DNA from: JAJYKN01 sp035516155
GTDB taxonomy: Bacteria > Nitrospirota > UBA9217
DNA length: 64,000 nt
NCBI GenBank assembly: GCA_035516155.1
Contig: DATJAP010000039.1
Span: 51,152 to 115,151, forward strand
Direction of reading: 5' to 3'
The notes under the pieces were generated by a model. The model worked only from the letters and a program-made list of their open reading frames with translations, was not told the origin of the DNA and did no database searches. The position numbers and the translations under genes were made by a program. Positions 1 through 8,149 of this stretch are shown in pieces; position 1 is the first letter of the stretch; each line of letters begins with the position of its first letter.

Positions 1-2
1 CA

Positions 3-572
3 TCGGAAGAGGTACTCGATATTTATAGAAAGACCGGGGCATTGCTTACCGGCCACTTTTTGCTTTCCTCCGGTCTTCACAGCGAGCAGTATTTGCAGTC
101 CGCACTGGTACTGCAGCAGCCCGACATCGCGACAAAGCTCTGTGCTGCGCTTGCTGAGAATTTTAAAAACTCCGGGATTGAAGTCGTGATTGCTCCAGCG
201 CTGGGCGGCGTGTTCGTATCACACGAGACCGCTCGGGCACTCGGCGTTCGTGCACTTTTTGCAGAGCGGGTGAACGGAGAACTCACTCTTCGACGCGGGT
301 TCGTGATCAAACCGGCTGAGCGTGTTCTCGTAGTCGAAGATGTGATCACGACGGGAAAATCCACAAAAGAAACTATTGAGGTCGTCATAAAGGCTGGAGG
401 AGTGGTCGTTGCCGCTGGGGCTCTGGTCGACCGTTCAGGTGGCAAGGCGGATATTGGGGTTCCCTACAGGTCCCTTGTTACGTTGACCGTTCCTGCGTAT
501 GCGTCGGAAGTATGTCCGATGTGCAAGGCCGGAGGTACACCGATTAAACCGGGGAGCAGAGGATTGAAGTAG
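3..572 (+). CDS. pyrE: Orotate phosphoribosyltransferase, 5' end outside the window
   Basis: Transfers the phosphoribosyl group of PRPP to orotate to make OMP in de novo pyrimidine synthesis; cytosolic. The frame is open to the left edge, and the residues before the first possible start (SEEVLDIYRKTGALLTGHF) match the conserved PyrE N-terminus, so the gene begins outside the window. The PRPP loop is clear as VLVVEDVITTGKST, and SSGLHSEQY is the usual N-terminal orotate/PRPP contact. A CxxC lies near the C-terminus (CPMCKAGG), a feature of the longer bacterial and archaeal PyrE group. The gene ends at 572 with no clear terminator. The family assignment is firm. Confidence 0.95.
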   Translation, partial: SEEVLDIYRKTGALLTGHFLLSSGLHSEQYLQSALVLQQPDIATKLCAALAENFKNSGIEVVIAPALGGVFVSHETARALGVRALFAERVNGELTLRRGFVIKPAERVLVVEDVITTGKSTKETIEVVIKAGGVVVAAGALVDRSGGKADIGVPYRSLVTLTVPAYASEVCPMCKAGGTPIKPGSRGLK

Positions 573-691
573 CGACTCCAGGGTGGTGAGACTCTCTCCG
601 GACTTCCTGATGTTGGGGCGTCAATCGTCGAGCTGATCTTTCCGGCAACAAGGTTTACATCCCGATAAAAAAAGAGTTACGGTGAAATTGT

Positions 692-1300
692 TTACCAGAA
701 AGACTGTACAATATAAACGAAGGCAAGGGACACGATCATACTGCCAAGCATGAGCTTGATGATCTTTTGAGGGAGAATTTCGGGAGTCTTGCTCTAATCT
801 CTTGAATATACCCACATATACCCAAGAACCCACCGGCGCCAAAGAGAAATCCAACAGCACGTCCTGGTAAGCGGAGACCCCACCTGCTGCAGGCAGAGCA
901 CTGTAGAAAAAGACCTCCTGTACCGATGTCGGGAATGTACCAAGGAGCACCACGTCGGCGATGGTGTGACACGCAGCTGGAGAACAGCCACGACGAAGGG
1001 CTCATTGATGGCTCCGCCGATCCCATAGGTCCCGCTGCTGATAACGAAATGAGCATGAGCAGGAACACGGATGGTACGCTGAAACGGAACCATTCTCCCC
1101 GCAATTCGTACTCAAATTCCTTTAAACAAATAGCGGTAAACGAAGCTTGGAACGGCAATGATTATAGATAGATTGCTGGCACCCAGCGCTGGCGTGGCAA
1201 AACAGAGAAAGCTTGTTTGAAACAGCAGGAGCAGGAATGCTCCGGATACGCCGGCCATCGAGGTGAGCGATGATATCACGAGCTCTACGAGCGGGGAAGC
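692..1300 (-). pseudogene. Decayed TauE/SafE (DUF81) anion permease
   Basis: Three reading frames of the minus strand must be joined to recover the protein. Near 1200-1290 one frame reads SMAGVSGAFLLLLFQ and LGASNLSIIIAVPSFVYRY, the N-terminal signature of the TauE/SafE sulfite/organosulfonate exporter family. An in-frame TGA near 1115 follows. Near 950-1060 the text SSGTYGIGGAINEPFVVAVL marks the second repeat, then VVLLGTFPTSV and FYSALPA in another frame, then LFGAGGFLGI. The C-terminal helix KLMLGSMIVSLAFVYIVQ ends cleanly with TAA at 692-694. The product is too short for two full repeats, so an internal deletion is likely besides the stop and at least two frameshifts. The exact 5' end is uncertain. 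This accounts for most of the otherwise empty 573-1490 interval. Confidence 0.75.
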
Positions 1301-1496
1301 AATATATCAATATATCCATGTTTTAACTCCCGCTTGTGGAGCCGGCTGGTGCAAGCTCACCATGGAAGGCGAGTACAGGCTAAATGTGAGTATCGGGACA
1401 TAGCCGCATTAGCGTATGGGCATTAATAAAGAAGGTTGCAGGATGGGGCTTGGAATGATTACCACATTTCAGAAGATGTCAAGTCAAAATTAATGT

Positions 1497-1524
1497 TTGA
1501 CCTCCAAATTGTTTTTGATATAAT
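1497..1524 (+). promoter_or_regulatory. Sigma-70 promoter of the sigma factor gene
   Basis: TTGACC at 1497-1502, a 16-bp spacer and a perfect TATAAT at 1519-1524 predict transcription from about 1531. An in-frame TTG at 1524 lies inside the -10 box, which excludes it as the translation start and fixes the downstream ATG. Confidence 0.75.
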
Positions 1525-1553
1525 TGAAATTAGGAACAAGTGAAAGGCGGAGT

Positions 1554-2915
1554 ATGAACAAAGTGGCAATATCGGAAGAAAAAAACGAATACCCCGATGG
1601 CGTGCCTGAAGACGTAATGGAAGAACTCGCGGAAGAACTCGCCGAAGAGGAAGAGGAAGAAGAGCCTACGCCCATTGAGATTGCTGAAGTCGCAGCCGAG
1701 GAGATTGCCGGAGGCGCCGATCTGGTGGACACCTATCTCAAATCCGTGGGAAGGTTCCCTATGCTCAAAATCGAGGAAGAGCAGGAGTATGTCCGGATGC
1801 TTGAAGAAGGGAAAACCCTGCTCAAGAAGATTGCGCTGAGCTCTCCTCTCGCAATCCCGCGAGTGCTTGCCTTGGGAGCAAACATCAAGCAGGGGCTCGT
1901 GAAAGCACAGGATGTACTCAGGTTTCCCGGCGAATGGACCGACTCATACGAAACAGAGTTCTTGCGCCTCTATAATCGGCTTAAACGCCAAGTCGCACGT
2001 CGAGACATGGAACGGGCGACCATAACGCTCAATGAAATGAGCCTTTCGTTCCGCGAAATCGAGAAGATGCTTAAGAAACTTGTGACTCTTGGCAAACAGG
2101 CAGAGCGCGGTCACAGTGCAGAACTCGAGAAGCTCGGCCTTGATGAACAGGCGCTGCTTGATATGATGAACCATATCGAGCAGGAGGAAATCAGGGTAAA
2201 ACTGGCGAAAGACGAACTGATCAAGGCCAATCTTAGACTGGTCGTGTCGATAGCCAAGAAATACGTGAACCGTGGACTCACACTTCTCGACCTGATTCAG
2301 GAGGGCAATATCGGCCTCATGAAGGCCGCGGACCGGTACGAATCGGGAAAGGGTACCAAGTTCAGCACTTATTCCACCTGGTGGATCAGACAGCGTATTA
2401 CCCGCGCCATCCTCGATCAGGCACGCACGATTCGCCTGCCCGTTCATCTGATCGAAGAGAGCACCCGCATCAGCCGTATTTATACGAAGTTCATGCGGGA
2501 GAAAGGGCGGGAACCCTCACCCGAAGAGGTGGCCAGAATTATGGGGCTTTCGGTGGTGCGGGTGAATGAGATCCTGCGGGCTATTCAAGAGCCTGTGTCC
2601 CTGGAGACGCCGATTCTCTCGGAAGAGAAGGAACTGAAAGACGTTATCATCGACGAAAAATCGGTTTCTCCTTTCAAGACCTTGGAAAACAGCGAGGCTG
2701 CCAACCGCATAGAGCAGGTCCTTTCCTCCTTGACCGAACGGGAGGAGAAAATTATCCGAATGCGGTTCGGCATCGGTGTAGGCAGCGAACACACGCTTGA
2801 AGAGGTTGGCAAGTACTTTAATCTTACCCGTGAGCGCATTCGTCAGATCGAAATCAAAGCGCTCAAGAAGCTGCGCCATCCTGCCCGCAGCAAATTGCTG
2901 CGTGAATACGTATAA
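1554..2915 (+). CDS. rpoD: RNA polymerase sigma-70 factor, RpoD/SigA type
   Basis: Promoter-recognition subunit of RNA polymerase (453 aa). After a very acidic N-terminal stretch come region 1.2 (DLVDTYLKSVGRFPML), a spacer of about 130 residues, region 2 (LRLVVSIAKKYVNRGL, DLIQEGNIGLMKA, FSTYSTWWIRQ), region 3, and region 4 with the -35-binding helix-turn-helix (TLEEVGKYFNLTRERIRQIE). The start ATG at 1554 is preceded by AAAGGCGG; the earlier TTG at 1524 is inside the promoter. The protein lacks the long non-conserved insertion of enterobacterial RpoD and is not next to dnaG, so it could be a second group 1/2 sigma factor and not the sole housekeeping one. Assignment to groups 1/2 is firm; the symbol is less so. 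Confidence 0.85.
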   Translation: MNKVAISEEKNEYPDGVPEDVMEELAEELAEEEEEEEPTPIEIAEVAAEEIAGGADLVDTYLKSVGRFPMLKIEEEQEYVRMLEEGKTLLKKIALSSPLAIPRVLALGANIKQGLVKAQDVLRFPGEWTDSYETEFLRLYNRLKRQVARRDMERATITLNEMSLSFREIEKMLKKLVTLGKQAERGHSAELEKLGLDEQALLDMMNHIEQEEIRVKLAKDELIKANLRLVVSIAKKYVNRGLTLLDLIQEGNIGLMKAADRYESGKGTKFSTYSTWWIRQRITRAILDQARTIRLPVHLIEESTRISRIYTKFMREKGREPSPEEVARIMGLSVVRVNEILRAIQEPVSLETPILSEEKELKDVIIDEKSVSPFKTLENSEAANRIEQVLSSLTEREEKIIRMRFGIGVGSEHTLEEVGKYFNLTRERIRQIEIKALKKLRHPARSKLLREYV

Positions 2916-3192
2916 ATCGACATCACTTACTTCTCGTCAATCATCGGATGCAAATAGAAATATCTCAGGAATGGGGGTGGGGGAAAAATATTCACCTTCA
3001 GGTAAGAGCGGTATGCTTTTATTGATGGTATGGACATTTGCGAGGGATTCTTAAAACATGACTCGGGGCGGTTTTAAAAGATCTTCGAGTCGCCTTTCGG
3101 CGGACTTCAGACGAACAGAAACGAGGTTGCAGGAAGAGTGCATTTTGTCGTGGGATTGACAAAACATTCGACTGATTTATTTCTGCGGATGA

Positions 3193-3639
3193 TTAATCGT
3201 TCTTAGACGGGATGAACTCGATATCAGCAACGATACGCGAGACCTCGTCGAGCGAAGGTATATCGTACTCGGGGCTGCAGATATAGGCCGCCATGAGAGC
3301 ACGGGTCTTGTCGACGAGAAACCAGATACGCCAATGGGTGGGTTCCTGCTCAGACTTGAATGTATAATCAAGGCTGGCTATGCTCAACTCTCCTCGGTCC
3401 TCAACCTTTACGGCTTCACGGGGAAAGGGAACGTCCCGTTCCTCCAAAGTATCCTCGAGGAAAACTTTTGCCGCTTCTGCGGACGGAAGTTTTGTTTCAT
3501 TGCGCTCGATGAAAGAAAGCTGCACCATACCGGGCCAGCCATCCTTCTCAAGCATGATACATCCCATCTCTTCCCGTTCATTCCAGTTGTCCGGCAAGAA
3601 CAGGTTTATCCATCGTTCATAAGTTATTTTTTTTCCCAT
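3193..3639 (-). CDS. Small soluble protein of unknown function
   Basis: 148 aa, no signal peptide, no membrane segment. The opening YERWINLFLPDNWNEREEMG and the alternation of beta-rich stretches with an N-terminal amphipathic helix recall small Mog1/PsbP-like fold proteins, but I recognise no specific family. It has two cysteines, one near residue 27 and one near residue 121, and an acidic character. It stands alone, read leftward, upstream of nothing obvious; the next leftward genes (cysC-like and APH) end before it. There is no ribosome binding site before the ATG. A good promoter (3646-3674) would start transcription at the ATG, so the mRNA may be leaderless. Confidence 0.6.
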   Translation of the reverse strand: MGKKITYERWINLFLPDNWNEREEMGCIMLEKDGWPGMVQLSFIERNETKLPSAEAAKVFLEDTLEERDVPFPREAVKVEDRGELSIASLDYTFKSEQEPTHWRIWFLVDKTRALMAAYICSPEYDIPSLDEVSRIVADIEFIPSKND

Positions 3640-3645
3640 GGCACT

Positions 3646-3674
3646 ATTCTATAGGAGCTGCCATGGTCAGTCAA
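3646..3674 (-). promoter_or_regulatory. Promoter placing the transcript start at the 3639 ATG
   Basis: On the minus strand TTGACT (3674-3669), a 17-bp spacer and TAGAAT (3651-3646) are followed by only six bases before the ATG at 3639. The expected first transcribed base is the A of the start codon. No purine-rich ribosome binding site lies between. Confidence 0.5.
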
Positions 3675-3706
3675 ATGAGTTTCGCAAATAGGGAGTAAAA
3701 AACTGT

Positions 3707-4234
3707 TTATATGTAGTTCAATTTTTTTAGTGCTGCAAGAATCGTGTTGGCACTTCTAATCGGGGTGTCCTGTCCGTCCAGGGTGATTTCCGCATACAGA
3801 GGCGGTTCATAGGGGGATTGTAGGCCGGGGACGGTCTGCGTTTCGCCTGCCGCGGCCCGGTGATATATCCCCTTGGGATCACGCCTTACGCAGACTTCGA
3901 GAGAACAGCGTACGTATGCTTCTGCAAATTTACTAATGCGTGACCGGGCATGGTCTCGGTAATGTCGCTTGTTTGCCGTGGCATCGAAAACCACGGATAT
4001 CCCGTTACGTGTTATCATCTCCCCGATCGACACAAGCGTACGGTAGAATCGGTCGCGTTCCTCGGGGCCATAAGTCGCCTCGGGGGTCAGGATGGCGCGC
4101 ATTTCATCGGATTCGAGCACGACCACGGCGATGCCAAGCTCCCTCAGCTTTTTTACGAGCTCTTTTGTTATGGAACTCTTGCCTGAGGCCGGGATCCCGG
4201 TTAACCAGACCGCGAAACCCTGCTGAATATTCAT
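3707..4234 (-). CDS. cysC: Adenylylsulfate kinase-like P-loop kinase
   Basis: 175 aa. APS kinases phosphorylate adenylylsulfate to PAPS. The Walker A loop is GIPASGKSS (residues 13-21), and the C-terminal half has the family hallmarks KGIYHRAAAGE and PYEPPLYAEITLD. The usual substrate motif LDGDNVR is replaced by LESDEMR, and the segment after it reads VVFDATANKRHYRD where classical CysC has an SPFR-type loop, so the substrate may differ. The start ATG overlaps the stop of the upstream phosphotransferase gene by four bases (ATGA type), implying translational coupling. No ATP sulfurylase (cysD/N or sat) lies in the window. The P-loop kinase call is firm; true APS kinase activity is likely but not certain. 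Confidence 0.75.
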   Translation of the reverse strand: MNIQQGFAVWLTGIPASGKSSITKELVKKLRELGIAVVVLESDEMRAILTPEATYGPEERDRFYRTLVSIGEMITRNGISVVFDATANKRHYRDHARSRISKFAEAYVRCSLEVCVRRDPKGIYHRAAAGETQTVPGLQSPYEPPLYAEITLDGQDTPIRSANTILAALKKLNYI

Positions 4235-5316
4235 GTAAGGTACCTGTTCACGTCCGCTGGATCGAACTTCTCCGCTGCCAAAATATTTTGTATGAAATTA
4301 AAAACAGATTTCCTAACACTTGGAGGCAGGTGAGGATACCAGACCGGGCTGCCGATGACCAGTCCGCGCCAGGCAAAAAACGGAGCGGCTACGTCAAGCA
4401 TTTCCCGGTCGTTCGTCTTTCCGAGATAGTTGTCCCAGAACAGGAAAAACATTTTTTCAAACGCGCCTTCGAGCTTTCCAGACTCCAGGAGCGATGAGAA
4501 GAGGTAATTGATGCTGAGGCAGGTTGTATCGTCAGCCGGCTCTCCCCATTCGCCCCGCGATCGATCTAACAACGTAAAGTCGGTCCCCTCCCGGAAAAGG
4601 ATGTTCCATGGGTGAAAGTCGCCGTGTACTTGGCAAAGTCGGTGGACGCAGCTTTTAACGCGCCAGCGCCACTCGCCACACTGCTGCTCGATTTTCCGGA
4701 GGAGCGTTGTGTCAATGAATTCGAACGATTCGGGATAGTTGTCGATGATCCCCATGATGCACTCGCCGTGGCCGAGCAAATCGCGAAGCCTCCGTTTGTA
4801 GAGTCCAGGGGCGTCTAATTTCCGCGCGTGGATTCCAACGAGAAAATCGGAAAGCGTCTGGACACGGTTCAAATCATCGTCCGTTGCCACGCCTGTTTTC
4901 CTGATGCGGTCAAGGTCCTTAAAATATCCCTTCCCGGAAACGAATTCGCTAAGCAGGAAGAACTCCTCCGCCTTTCCCGTCGAAACGATGGCGCCCGATT
5001 CGAGAAATGCCCCGCTGTCAAGAGAACGAACATGACGGGGAAGGTTGTTGAAAGCGGAATGTTCCCACAAGATTACCTGGGCACGGTCCGAAAAATGATC
5101 GTGCCCGTAAGTTGAAGGCTCCATGGTTTCGAGCACGACTTTTTTTCGCTGATTGTTGACTTCAAACTCGATGAACAGCGGCGCGCCGTAGCCGAATGCC
5201 TTGAGATCCTCGCTGGATTCTTGCTTCCCTTCCGTTGTCATGGAGAGAATGCGAACCGGACCGGCATAGAATGCCTTGAGATAGCTCGCTACCGCCTGGG
5301 TGGTTATGATTGGCAT
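4231..5316 (-). CDS. APH-fold (aminoglycoside phosphotransferase-like) kinase
   Basis: 361 aa of the protein-kinase-like APH/choline kinase superfamily. The Brenner motif HGDFHPWNIL (231-240) supplies the catalytic Asp, and LLDRSRGEWGEPADD (249-263) is the metal-binding DxD/E equivalent, with Arg-Ser-Arg where DFE is usual. SEFVSGKG near 123-130 corresponds to the hinge. The start ATG is preceded by AGAGG at good spacing. It overlaps the cysC-like gene by four bases. Known bacterial proteins fuse an APH-like domain (COG2187) to a P-loop kinase (COG0645); this pair looks like a split form of that arrangement, with the P-loop partner of APS-kinase type. The phosphorylated substrate is unknown; antibiotic resistance is not implied. 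Confidence 0.75.
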   Translation of the reverse strand: MPIITTQAVASYLKAFYAGPVRILSMTTEGKQESSEDLKAFGYGAPLFIEFEVNNQRKKVVLETMEPSTYGHDHFSDRAQVILWEHSAFNNLPRHVRSLDSGAFLESGAIVSTGKAEEFFLLSEFVSGKGYFKDLDRIRKTGVATDDDLNRVQTLSDFLVGIHARKLDAPGLYKRRLRDLLGHGECIMGIIDNYPESFEFIDTTLLRKIEQQCGEWRWRVKSCVHRLCQVHGDFHPWNILFREGTDFTLLDRSRGEWGEPADDTTCLSINYLFSSLLESGKLEGAFEKMFFLFWDNYLGKTNDREMLDVAAPFFAWRGLVIGSPVWYPHLPPSVRKSVFNFIQNILAAEKFDPADVNRYLT

Positions 5317-5370
5317 GCAAACCTCTTTGCTGGAGCAGGGCAGCTCCGCGATTTTCTGTTCAGATGCGGG

Positions 5371-5386
5371 CCGGCCTTCGGGCCGG
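5371..5386. repeat. UUCG-capped GC hairpin
   Basis: CCGGCC, loop TTCG, GGCCGG: a perfect six-bp stem with the very stable UUCG tetraloop, in the gap between two leftward genes. No T-run follows on either strand, so it is not a standard intrinsic terminator. It may stabilise an mRNA end or attenuate read-through. Confidence 0.4.
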
Positions 5387-5496
5387 GGAGCATGTCAATA
5401 GTGTATCATGCTTTAAGAAACAACGGGACTTTTTTTCGGCTTCGGGAGTCAGGGGAGGGAGGCAGTCTGGGAAAAGGAGATTTGTGAAAGGAGTGA

Positions 5497-6495
5497 TTAG
5501 TTTTCCGCCCCGACCCTTTTTAAGGGGTAACCGTTTATGGGGAGCGGTTCTCCGGGGTTGAAGATATCATTGCCGTAACGGATGAGGAACGTGCGGCCGG
5601 GGACCTGTTTACTGTAGGTAATAATAAGGCGTCCGATGGTATGTTTAATGTCCTGGGTAGGGGTGCCGCTCAACAGGGCGACGGGGCCTGGAAATCCCTG
5701 GGGGATGAACAGATGGTACCCGCGAGGCGCCAGATCGATGAGCATACTGTTCTCCTTGTTGTCGCGGCCGAGGACGATTTTGTTACCTCCATCAAATCGG
5801 AAGTGACGTCCGATGGTGAGCAGCCTTACATCATCGGGAGCAACATCCTTTTTTTCGGAAAAAAGGTCACGCAACTTTTCAGAGAAGTTTTTGTCCGTCA
5901 GCAGGCAGCCGCCCGCGGGCGTGGAATATCCGCGGATGCCGTACCGTTCAGCGAGGTGCATTTGCACAGTACGCGATCGGCCGCTGATGCCCAGCAGCGT
6001 TTCACGCCGAATGAGACCGTCTTGTTCGGCTTTGGTCGGCGTCAGAAGGGTTGCCGACAGCGGACGAACGATCATGCCGCGCATATCCGCGTCCCGCTCG
6101 ATGACATGGAACGTGTCGCGTCGCTGCGACATGGGCCGTTGCCCCAGGACCTCGCCAGTGACCACGAAGGGAGAATACACCTCCTCCATTACTGCCTTGG
6201 CTCGCCTGAGCATGAAAATTTTGCAGTCAATGCAGGGGTTTATGTTCTTTCCGTAGCCGTGAACAGGTTTCCGGACCACGTCGATATAGTCCTGCCCCAT
6301 ATCGATGACGCGGAGGTCGATGCCGATGGCTTTTGATACGCGGGCGGCGTGGGTTTCCTTCTCATTTCCATAACTCTTGGAAAAAGCTGACGTGAAGTAG
6401 AGCCCGATCACGTCGAAACCCTGCTCCATGATGATCTTCGCCGCCAGAACGCTGTCAAGGCCGCCCGATATCAGAGCGACTGCTTTTCTGCTCAC
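5497..6495 (-). CDS. PP-loop tRNA 2-thiouridylase-like protein
   Basis: 332 aa. The N-terminal PP-loop SGGLDS (10-15) adenylates the target; NPCIDCKIFM matches the CxxC-containing region seen in MnmA-type proteins. The C-terminal half has YSTPAGGCLLTD and IPQGFPGPVALL, typical of the stand-alone COG0482-like family found in Aquificota, Nitrospirota and Deltaproteobacteria. It lacks the C-terminal beta-barrel of true MnmA. The start is GTG at 6495, preceded by AAGGGGGG eight bases upstream. The frame stays open upstream to 6864, but that part reads back through the YceI gene and lies beyond the promoter. The role is probably tRNA or small-molecule thiolation; the exact nucleotide is not known. 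Confidence 0.75.
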   Translation of the reverse strand: MSRKAVALISGGLDSVLAAKIIMEQGFDVIGLYFTSAFSKSYGNEKETHAARVSKAIGIDLRVIDMGQDYIDVVRKPVHGYGKNINPCIDCKIFMLRRAKAVMEEVYSPFVVTGEVLGQRPMSQRRDTFHVIERDADMRGMIVRPLSATLLTPTKAEQDGLIRRETLLGISGRSRTVQMHLAERYGIRGYSTPAGGCLLTDKNFSEKLRDLFSEKKDVAPDDVRLLTIGRHFRFDGGNKIVLGRDNKENSMLIDLAPRGYHLFIPQGFPGPVALLSGTPTQDIKHTIGRLIITYSKQVPGRTFLIRYGNDIFNPGEPLPINGYPLKRVGAEN

Positions 6496-6528
6496 CACAG
6501 GTTCCCCCCTTGCCGAAATTGTCGCAAT

Positions 6529-6558
6529 ATTATAAATCTCCGACCATCGGTTTGGCAA
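6529..6558 (-). promoter_or_regulatory. Promoter of the thiouridylase-like gene
   Basis: On the minus strand TTGCCA (6558-6553), an 18-bp spacer and TATAAT (6534-6529) predict transcription from about 6522, about 27 bases before the GTG start at 6495. It confirms that the longer upstream frame is not translated. Confidence 0.55.
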
Positions 6559-6663
6559 TAGAGAAGAGCATATTCGGAAATTTTTTAACCGTGTGGTAAA
6601 AAAACAGGGATCCTCAGCAACGTGTATAATTGTTACAAAGAGACAAGAAGAGGAGGAGCAATT

Positions 6664-7197
6664 ATGGCTAAATGGACGATTGATCAGGACCATTCTTGTG
6701 CGGCCTTTGCAATCAGACACATGGCTCTCGCTTATGTACGTGGCCAGTTCTCGAATATCAAGGGGACCATCAATTTTGATCCTGTCGACAAGTCGCGAGC
6801 AACGGTTGATGTTGAGATAGATGTTGCCGGCGTAAATACAGGAATCAAGAAACGCGATGAACACCTTCTGACGGCCGATTTTTTCGACCAGAAGAAGTAC
6901 CCGATCATTGAATTTAAGAGCTCGTCAATAGATTTTCTCCCGGACAATCACTGCCGCATAAGCGGCAACCTGACGATCCACGGCACAACGCTGCCTGTTA
7001 CGTTTGAGGGTGAATATGCGGGGCCACGAAGGAATCCCTATGGAGATGAAATTACCGTCGGATTTTCCGGCACGACCACGGTCAATCGTGAGGATTTTGG
7101 AATTCTGTGGGGGAGCGAGCCCATGGAGGGAGGAGGACTGGTTGCGGGAAAAGAAGTCCGGATTTTTCTCGACGTAGAGGCTGACTTATCCGAGTAG
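6664..7197 (+). CDS. YceI family lipocalin-like protein
   Basis: 177 aa. YceI proteins form an extended beta-barrel that binds polyisoprenoid or other amphiphiles. The N-terminal WTIDQDHSCAAFAIRHM, then GTINFDPVDKSRATVDVEID, LTADFFDQKKYPIIEFKSS and LTIHGTTLPVTF are the family signature in order. There is no signal peptide, so this member is cytosolic, unlike E. coli YceI. The start ATG has GAGGAGGAG upstream; longer in-frame starts at 6622 lack one. A TATAAT at 6625-6630 may be its -10 box. It is divergent from the thiouridylase-like gene. Physiological ligand unknown. Confidence 0.9.
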   Translation: MAKWTIDQDHSCAAFAIRHMALAYVRGQFSNIKGTINFDPVDKSRATVDVEIDVAGVNTGIKKRDEHLLTADFFDQKKYPIIEFKSSSIDFLPDNHCRISGNLTIHGTTLPVTFEGEYAGPRRNPYGDEITVGFSGTTTVNREDFGILWGSEPMEGGGLVAGKEVRIFLDVEADLSE

Positions 7198-7417
7198 TGA
7201 TGTTTCTTGACTGCCGCCTTTGGCTTCGTTATATAGCCAGAGAGTCGCCATGAACTCCTTCCCGGCGATTCATTGGCAGTTTTCTGGCGGAAGCAGATCA
7301 CGTGTCGATTAAAAAAGAGATTGGGAATTACAATGTCCTGGTCGAGCTGCAAAAGCTGCATGTGGGGTGCTATACTTTGAATAAAAGAAATCAATATCGC
7401 AATCTCAGGAGGATCCC

Positions 7418-7957
7418 ATGAGGTATGCAAAGAACATCTTTGTTGTATTTACTATCGCATTAATCCTGCCGTTCGTATTGAAAGCGTACAGTCAGGAGGC
7501 AAAGCAGGAAAGCAAGATGGATGACACGGGTGCGGTGGTCCAGGAAACAAAACCGGCGCCGGCTGCTGAAGGGAAAACCGAGGCAAAGGAAGCAGGGCAC
7601 GATCAATCAATGGGGTCGGAAAAACGTTTTGTCGCAGCCATTGGAGCCGATGGTGTCCAGCATGTTGAAGTCATTGGTGGTGATTACTATTTTGATCCCA
7701 ATTACATTGTCATAAAAGTGAGTGTACCGGTGGAGCTCAAAGTCAAAAAAGCGCCGGGGTACATCCCCCATGATATCCTCGTGAAAGCCCCGGAGGCAGG
7801 GATTGATTTTAAAACAGACATGGGGAAGGACTGGAAGACGATCACGTTCACCCCTACGAAGGTAGGGAAATATGAGATGATGTGCGACAAAAAGCTGTTA
7901 TGGTTCAAGAGCCATAAGGACCGGGGTATGGATGGTTTTATCGAGGTGGTACCGTAG
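7418..7957 (+). CDS. Periplasmic cupredoxin-domain protein
   Basis: 179 aa. An N-terminal hydrophobic segment (residues 5-22) is a signal peptide or anchor; residues 25-70 are a low-complexity Pro/Ala/Glu/Lys linker. The C-terminal domain (75-179) has cupredoxin strands and a plausible type 1 copper site: His118 (PHDIL), Cys156 (EMMCDKK), His166 and Met171. The Cys-to-His loop is 9 residues, longer than in plastocyanin, and resembles the domain of oxidase subunit II relatives. A strong ribosome binding site (AGGAGGAT) precedes the ATG. It stands alone with no adjacent oxidase. Copper binding is inferred from residue spacing; a copper chaperone or electron carrier role are both possible. Confidence 0.7.
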   Translation: MRYAKNIFVVFTIALILPFVLKAYSQEAKQESKMDDTGAVVQETKPAPAAEGKTEAKEAGHDQSMGSEKRFVAAIGADGVQHVEVIGGDYYFDPNYIVIKVSVPVELKVKKAPGYIPHDILVKAPEAGIDFKTDMGKDWKTITFTPTKVGKYEMMCDKKLLWFKSHKDRGMDGFIEVVP

Positions 7958-8114
7958 TTTCGCGGCCCAAATGGGAGCGGACAGAAAGATCAGAAGCCTT
8001 TTCCGGTTCCTGCTTATCCGGGTTTTTTTACCTGCACCGGATAAATGATTAGTTTTTCGATAATGGTGATCCGATGGTTGCTCATTGCATTTTCCTAAGG
8101 CACAGACATAATAA

Positions 8115-8143
8115 TTGACTTCCCCAGTGCACCTTGATATTAT
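8115..8143 (+). promoter_or_regulatory. Promoter of the first pilus-like cluster
   Basis: TTGACT (8115-8120), 17-bp spacer, TATTAT (8138-8143). The predicted transcription start is about 8150, exactly the ATG of the first gene, and no ribosome binding site is present. Upstream at 8014-8044 lies an inverted repeat TTATCCGG/CCGGATAA that could be an operator or the end of the previous transcript. Confidence 0.55.
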
Positions 8144-8149
8144 TATGCG

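Noticed and set aside
5497..6864. 455-codon version of the thiouridylase-like gene
   Set aside because: The extra 123 codons read through the divergent YceI gene and a promoter; GTG 6495 with a strong ribosome binding site is the start.
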